From Legionella bononiensis (lineage in GTDB: Bacteria > Pseudomonadota > Gammaproteobacteria > Legionellales > Legionellaceae): a stretch of 64,000 bases of DNA. The notes under the pieces were generated by a model. It saw nothing but the letters and a program-made list of their open reading frames with translations. It was not told the origin of the DNA and made no database searches. The stretch is from the NCBI RefSeq assembly GCF_016786215.1, contig NZ_JADOBG010000021.1:1-64000 (forward strand), written 5' to 3'. Both the position numbers and the translations under genes were made by a program. Of this stretch, positions 60,503 to 64,000 are shown piece by piece (the stretch's first letter is position 1; each line of letters begins with the position of its first letter).

Positions 60503-60795
60503 ATGCTGAGAGATTGATGATGGTTCTTCGCGAGCCACATACTTCTGAAAAGGCTACTGTCATGGCCGATAAGTTTAAGCAGTTCACTTTTAAAGTATTG
60601 AAAACTGCAACTAAAACTGAAATTAAAATGGCTGTTGAGCACATATTTAATGTAAAAGTTAAGCATGTATCTGTTATCAATGTTAAGGGTAAATCAAAAC
60701 GCTTTAAACAAACCAGCGGTAAAAGAAGTGACTGGAAAAAAGCATTTGTATCCCTTCACGCTGATCAAGATATTGACTTTACAGTTACCGAATAA
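60499..60795 (+). CDS. rplW: 50S ribosomal protein L23
   Basis: 98 aa. [20 protein letters not shown] and the C-terminal [20 protein letters not shown] are typical. Lies at the tunnel exit, the docking site of trigger factor and SRP. Overlaps rplD by four bases (ATGA). Confidence 0.97.
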   Translation: MNAERLMMVLREPHTSEKATVMADKFKQFTFKVLKTATKTEIKMAVEHIFNVKVKHVSVINVKGKSKRFKQTSGKRSDWKKAFVSLHADQDIDFTVTE

Positions 60796-60806
60796 GGCAG
60801 ATTAAG

Positions 60807-61634
60807 ATGGCACTACTAAAATCGAAACCGACTTCGCCTGGTAAACGCGGCGAAATACGTGTTGTTCATCACAATATCCATAAAGGAAAACCCCACGCAG
60901 CATTAGTTGAAAAGCTAAAGAAAACTGGTGGAAGAAATAACCAGGGTCGAATAACAGTACGACATATTGGTGGTGGACAACGTCAGAAATATAGACTTGT
61001 GGATTTCAAACGTGATAAAGATGGAATTCCAGGCCGAGTGGAGCGATTAGAGTACGATCCTAATCGGACTGCACTAATTGCACTGATTGCATACAATGAT
61101 GGTGAAAAAAGATATATAATCGCCCCATCAAATCTTGAAGTGGGATCTACTGTACTTAGTGGTGCGGATTCTCCAATCAGCGTAGGAAATTGCCTTCCGC
61201 TCAAAAATATTCCAGTTGGTACTACAATACACTGCGTAGAAATGAAAGCAGGTAAAGGTGCCCAAATGTTAAGAAGCGCTGGATGTAGTGGACAGATTGT
61301 AGCTAAAGAAGGTATATATGCTACTTTGAGATTGCGTTCTGGTGAAATGCGTAAAATACATGTTTTATGCCGAGCTGTAATTGGAGAAGTAAGTAATAGC
61401 GAACACAGTTTACGTTCTTTAGGTAAAGCAGGTGCAAAACGTTGGAGAGGTGTAAGACCAACTGTTCGTGGTGTAGCTATGAACCCTGTTGATCACCCAC
61501 ATGGTGGTGGTGAAGGTCGTACTTCTGGTGGACGTCATCCTGTTTCTCCCTGGGGTGTTCCAACTAAAGGTTATAAAACCAGAAGTAATAAGCGTACTGA
61601 TGGCTTTATTGTCAGAAGACGTAAAAAGAAATAA
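60807..61634 (+). CDS. rplB: 50S ribosomal protein L2
   Basis: 275 aa. [20 protein letters not shown] and the highly conserved [20 protein letters not shown] near the end are diagnostic. AGATTAAG upstream. Confidence 0.98.
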   Translation: MALLKSKPTSPGKRGEIRVVHHNIHKGKPHAALVEKLKKTGGRNNQGRITVRHIGGGQRQKYRLVDFKRDKDGIPGRVERLEYDPNRTALIALIAYNDGEKRYIIAPSNLEVGSTVLSGADSPISVGNCLPLKNIPVGTTIHCVEMKAGKGAQMLRSAGCSGQIVAKEGIYATLRLRSGEMRKIHVLCRAVIGEVSNSEHSLRSLGKAGAKRWRGVRPTVRGVAMNPVDHPHGGGEGRTSGGRHPVSPWGVPTKGYKTRSNKRTDGFIVRRRKKK

Positions 61635-61652
61635 TTATTGAGAGGATATCAA

Positions 61653-61931
61653 GTGGCTCGTTCTATTAGAAAAGGTCCATTTATTGACCATCATTTGATC
61701 AGCAAAGTAGAAGCTGCAATCGAATCAAAATCAAAAAAACCAATTAAAACCTGGTCTAGACGTTCAACAATCGTTCCTGAAATGATTGATTTAACTATTG
61801 CTGTGCATAACGGCAAAGATCACGTACCTGTATATATTACAGATAATATGGTTGGTCACAAACTAGGTGAGTTTGCCATGACTCGTACATTCAAAGGCCA
61901 CTCTGGAGACAGAAAGGCTAAAGGCAAGTAA
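61653..61931 (+). CDS. rpsS: 30S ribosomal protein S19
   Basis: 92 aa from a GTG start ([20 protein letters not shown]); GAGAGGA lies six bases before it. A TTG five codons upstream is rejected because it falls in front of that site. [20 protein letters not shown] ends the fold. Confidence 0.96.
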   Translation: MARSIRKGPFIDHHLISKVEAAIESKSKKPIKTWSRRSTIVPEMIDLTIAVHNGKDHVPVYITDNMVGHKLGEFAMTRTFKGHSGDRKAKGK

Positions 61932-61940
61932 GAGGATATG

Positions 61941-62276
61941 ATGGAAGTTACAGCTAAGTTAAAAGGTGCTCCTTTATCCGCTCAGAAGGGCAGATTGGTA
62001 GCCGATATGATACGTAACATGAACGTATCTGGTGCACTTGATGTCCTCAAGTTTACACCAAAAAAAGGTGCTCAATTGATGTTGAAATTATTAGAATCAG
62101 CAATTGCTAATGCTGAAAATAATAATGGAGCAGATATTGATGATCTAAAAGTAGGTATGGTATGCGTTGATGAAGCGGCGACTTTAAAACGTATTAGTCC
62201 CAGAGCTAAGGGTCGTGCAAATAGAATTTGTAAACGTACCTGCCATATCACGATTAAAGTGTCTGACGAGGAATAG
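61941..62276 (+). CDS. rplV: 50S ribosomal protein L22
   Basis: 111 aa from the second of two adjacent ATGs, which has the better spacing to [26 protein letters not shown] and the tunnel hairpin [20 protein letters not shown] are present. Confidence 0.97.
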   Translation: MEVTAKLKGAPLSAQKGRLVADMIRNMNVSGALDVLKFTPKKGAQLMLKLLESAIANAENNNGADIDDLKVGMVCVDEAATLKRISPRAKGRANRICKRTCHITIKVSDEE

Positions 62277-62278
62277 CA

Positions 62279-62935
62279 ATGGGACAAAAAGTAAACCCGA
62301 TAGGCATACGCCTTGGAATTATTAAAGATTGGAACTCTAAGTGGTTCGCTGGAAAACGCTATGCTGAGTTCTTAATTCAGGACATCAAGTTACGTACTGA
62401 ACTTAAGAAAAAGCTGATGGCTGCGGCAGTGAGCAAGATTTTGATAGAGCGTCCTGCAAATAATGCTGTTGTTACAATACTAACTGCCAGACCAGGAATT
62501 ATAATTGGTAAGAAAGGTGGTGGTATCGAAACATTGCGTAAAGAAATTTCTGCAAAACTTGGTGTACCAGTTCATTTGAATATTGAAGAAATCAAGAAAC
62601 CAGAACTCGATTCAACTCTTGTTGCTGAAGGTATAGCTCAACAGTTGGAACAACGCGTTATGTTTCGAAGAGCAATGAAGAGAGCAGTTACATCAGCTCT
62701 TAAAGCTGGTGCTAAAGGTATTAAAATCTGCGTTAGCGGACGACTTGGTGGTGCTGAAATAGCTCGTTCTGAGTGGTATAGAGAAGGTCGTGTACCATTA
62801 CATACATTTAGAGCTGACATCGATTACGGTACAGCAGAATCTAAAACCACCTACGGAATTATTGGTGTTAAAGTCTGGATCTTCAAAGGCGAAATATTGC
62901 CTCAAAAGAAAAGATTATCTGACAGCGCCCAGTGA
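62279..62935 (+). CDS. rpsC: 30S ribosomal protein S3
   Basis: 218 aa. [20 protein letters not shown], the KH-domain [20 protein letters not shown] and [20 protein letters not shown] are diagnostic. Confidence 0.98.
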   Translation: MGQKVNPIGIRLGIIKDWNSKWFAGKRYAEFLIQDIKLRTELKKKLMAAAVSKILIERPANNAVVTILTARPGIIIGKKGGGIETLRKEISAKLGVPVHLNIEEIKKPELDSTLVAEGIAQQLEQRVMFRRAMKRAVTSALKAGAKGIKICVSGRLGGAEIARSEWYREGRVPLHTFRADIDYGTAESKTTYGIIGVKVWIFKGEILPQKKRLSDSAQ

Positions 62936-62951
62936 GTGAGGAATAAGTATC

Positions 62952-63365
62952 ATGTTGCAACCAAAGCGTACTAAATACCGCAAACAGATGAAAGGCCGTA
63001 ATAGAGGTTTAGCTTTACGCGGTAGTAAAATTAGTTTCGGTGAGTTTGGTCTGAAGGCATTAGAGCGTGGACGTTTAACAGCTCGTCAAATTGAAGCTGC
63101 TCGTCGAGCGATGACTCGTCATATCAAACGTGGTGGTAAAATTTGGATAAGAGTATTTCCAGATAAGCCCATTACACAAAAACCTTTAGAAGTCAGACAA
63201 GGTAAAGGTAAAGGTAGTGTTGAATATTGGGTTGCTCAAATACAACCTGGTAAGGTTTTATTTGAAATGGAAGGTGTTTCAAGAGAGCTTGCAATGGAAG
63301 CTTTCGACCTTGCCAAAGCAAAACTTCCTTTCAAAGTAATATTTGAAGAACGGACGGTAATGTAA
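62952..63365 (+). CDS. rplP: 50S ribosomal protein L16
   Basis: 137 aa. [20 protein letters not shown] and [20 protein letters not shown] with [12 protein letters not shown] are typical. The stop overlaps the rpmC start by one base (TAATG). Confidence 0.98.
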   Translation: MLQPKRTKYRKQMKGRNRGLALRGSKISFGEFGLKALERGRLTARQIEAARRAMTRHIKRGGKIWIRVFPDKPITQKPLEVRQGKGKGSVEYWVAQIQPGKVLFEMEGVSRELAMEAFDLAKAKLPFKVIFEERTVM

Positions 63366-63559
63366 TGAAAAAAATCGATGAATTGCGCAATTTGACTCTA
63401 GAAGAATTGCAAACTGAATTGCTTTCATTACGTAAAGAACAATTTAATTTACGAATGAAAAAAGCAAGTGGCTCACTAGATAAAACACATCTCATCACTC
63501 TGGTGCGTAAGTCAGTGGCAAAAGTTAAAACAATGTTGACTGAAAAGGCAGGTAAGTGA
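63365..63559 (+). CDS. rpmC: 50S ribosomal protein L29
   Basis: 64 aa two-helix protein; [30 protein letters not shown] pattern. One base separates it from rpsQ. Confidence 0.97.
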   Translation: MKKIDELRNLTLEELQTELLSLRKEQFNLRMKKASGSLDKTHLITLVRKSVAKVKTMLTEKAGK

Positions 63560-63560
63560 A

Positions 63561-63815
63561 ATGTCTACTAATAGTGAATCGAACGCCAGAACAATGGTTG
63601 GAAAAGTAGTTAGTGACAAAATGGATAAAACAATCGTAGTAATGATTGAACGTACTGTGAAGCATCCTAAGTATGGTAAAATCATGAAACGCAGAACTAA
63701 ATTACATGCGCACGATGAAAATCAAGTATGTCAAATAGGTAATACTGTGAAGATCCGTGAGTCAAGACCGCTCTCTAAAACGAAAAGCTGGGTATTAGTC
63801 GAAGTAATTTCTTAA
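63561..63815 (+). CDS. rpsQ: 30S ribosomal protein S17
   Basis: 84 aa. [40 protein letters not shown] and [18 protein letters not shown] are diagnostic. Last gene of the S10 group; an 88-base gap follows. Confidence 0.98.
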   Translation: MSTNSESNARTMVGKVVSDKMDKTIVVMIERTVKHPKYGKIMKRRTKLHAHDENQVCQIGNTVKIRESRPLSKTKSWVLVEVIS

Positions 63816-63853
63816 TCAACTCGGTTGATATACTTTTAAAACCCTAAAAGGCC

Positions 63854-63862
63854 TGATATAAT
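63854..63862 (+). promoter_or_regulatory. Candidate extended -10 promoter before rplN (spc position)
   Basis: TGATATAAT in the 88-base gap between rpsQ and rplN, where E. coli starts the spc operon. It lies in the palindrome CTGATATAATCAG and is flanked by aaaagg and ccttttt, so a hairpin is also possible. No good -35 is seen. Confidence 0.35.
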
Positions 63863-63903
63863 CAGCAACCTTTTTCTGGTCGAAATTAGAGCTGGAGAAT
63901 ATA

Positions 63904-64000
63904 ATGATCCAAATGCAGACAGTGCTCGAAGTTGCTGATAATAGCGGAGCACGAAAGGTAATGTGTATTAAAGTACTTGGCGGATCACACAGACGGTATG
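63904..64000 (+). CDS. rplN: 50S ribosomal protein L14, N-terminal part (cut by window end)
   Basis: The frame reads [20 protein letters not shown] and [12 protein letters not shown], the start of L14, and runs off the window. GCTGGAG precedes the ATG. First gene of the spc group. Confidence 0.95.
   Translation, partial: MIQMQTVLEVADNSGARKVMCIKVLGGSHRRY

Overview
The window is a chromosomal segment of a low-GC gammaproteobacterium, almost certainly a Legionella species. Recognition rests on the RpoB (1368 aa), RpoC, Prs and CoaD sequences, on the order tyrS, 5S rRNA, tRNA Thr-Tyr-Gly-Thr, tuf, tRNA-Trp, secE, and on the absence of ispE between lolB and tRNA-Gln/prs, which fits the mevalonate pathway used by Legionella. 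I cannot name the species.

Bases 1-21,100 carry housekeeping and metabolic genes mixed with lineage-specific ones. There is a GIY-YIG nuclease gene between two palindromic repeat units, then prs, tRNA-Gln, lolB, coaD, ggt, plsC, a 678-aa protein of unknown function, mutM and a desaturase. These are followed by small secreted proteins, a secreted NlpC/P60-like protein, a 452-aa effector-like protein, and a dipeptide epimerase coupled to a permease. A polyhydroxybutyrate module (two acetoacetyl-CoA reductases, PhaR, a phasin) ends this part.

Bases 21,100-32,000 form an accessory region of short genes and dense palindromic repeats. It holds three copies of a MITE-like element with ends of about 37 bp, a second inverted-repeat family, and a third AT-rich family. 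Genes here include two GNAT acetyltransferases, a GlcG-type protein, a secreted FlgE-like protein, a secreted DUF1398 protein, a protein ending in a CaaX box (CSIS), a resolvase-like scrap, and a glutathione S-transferase with a premature amber stop.

Bases 32,000-40,330 return to ordinary genes: thioredoxin, a membrane protein pair, queF, a DUF1460 protein, spmA-spmB, an M23 peptidase and tyrS. Just after tyrS is a strong rRNA-type promoter, but 16S and nearly all of 23S are missing. Only the last ~160 nt of 23S and a full 5S remain, followed by four tRNAs and tuf. This is the most striking anomaly in the window: either a real deletion or an assembly join.

Bases 40,690-64,000 are the translation and transcription core: tRNAs, tuf, secE-nusG, rplKA, rplJL, rpoBC, then the str operon (rpsL, rpsG, fusA, tuf) running without a leader into the S10 operon (rpsJ to rpsQ) and the first codons of rplN. 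Two tuf genes 16.3 kb apart encode the same protein. Visible control elements are an L10 leader, a probable L1 site, a hairpin between rplL and rpoB, and a palindrome-plus-promoter before rpsL.
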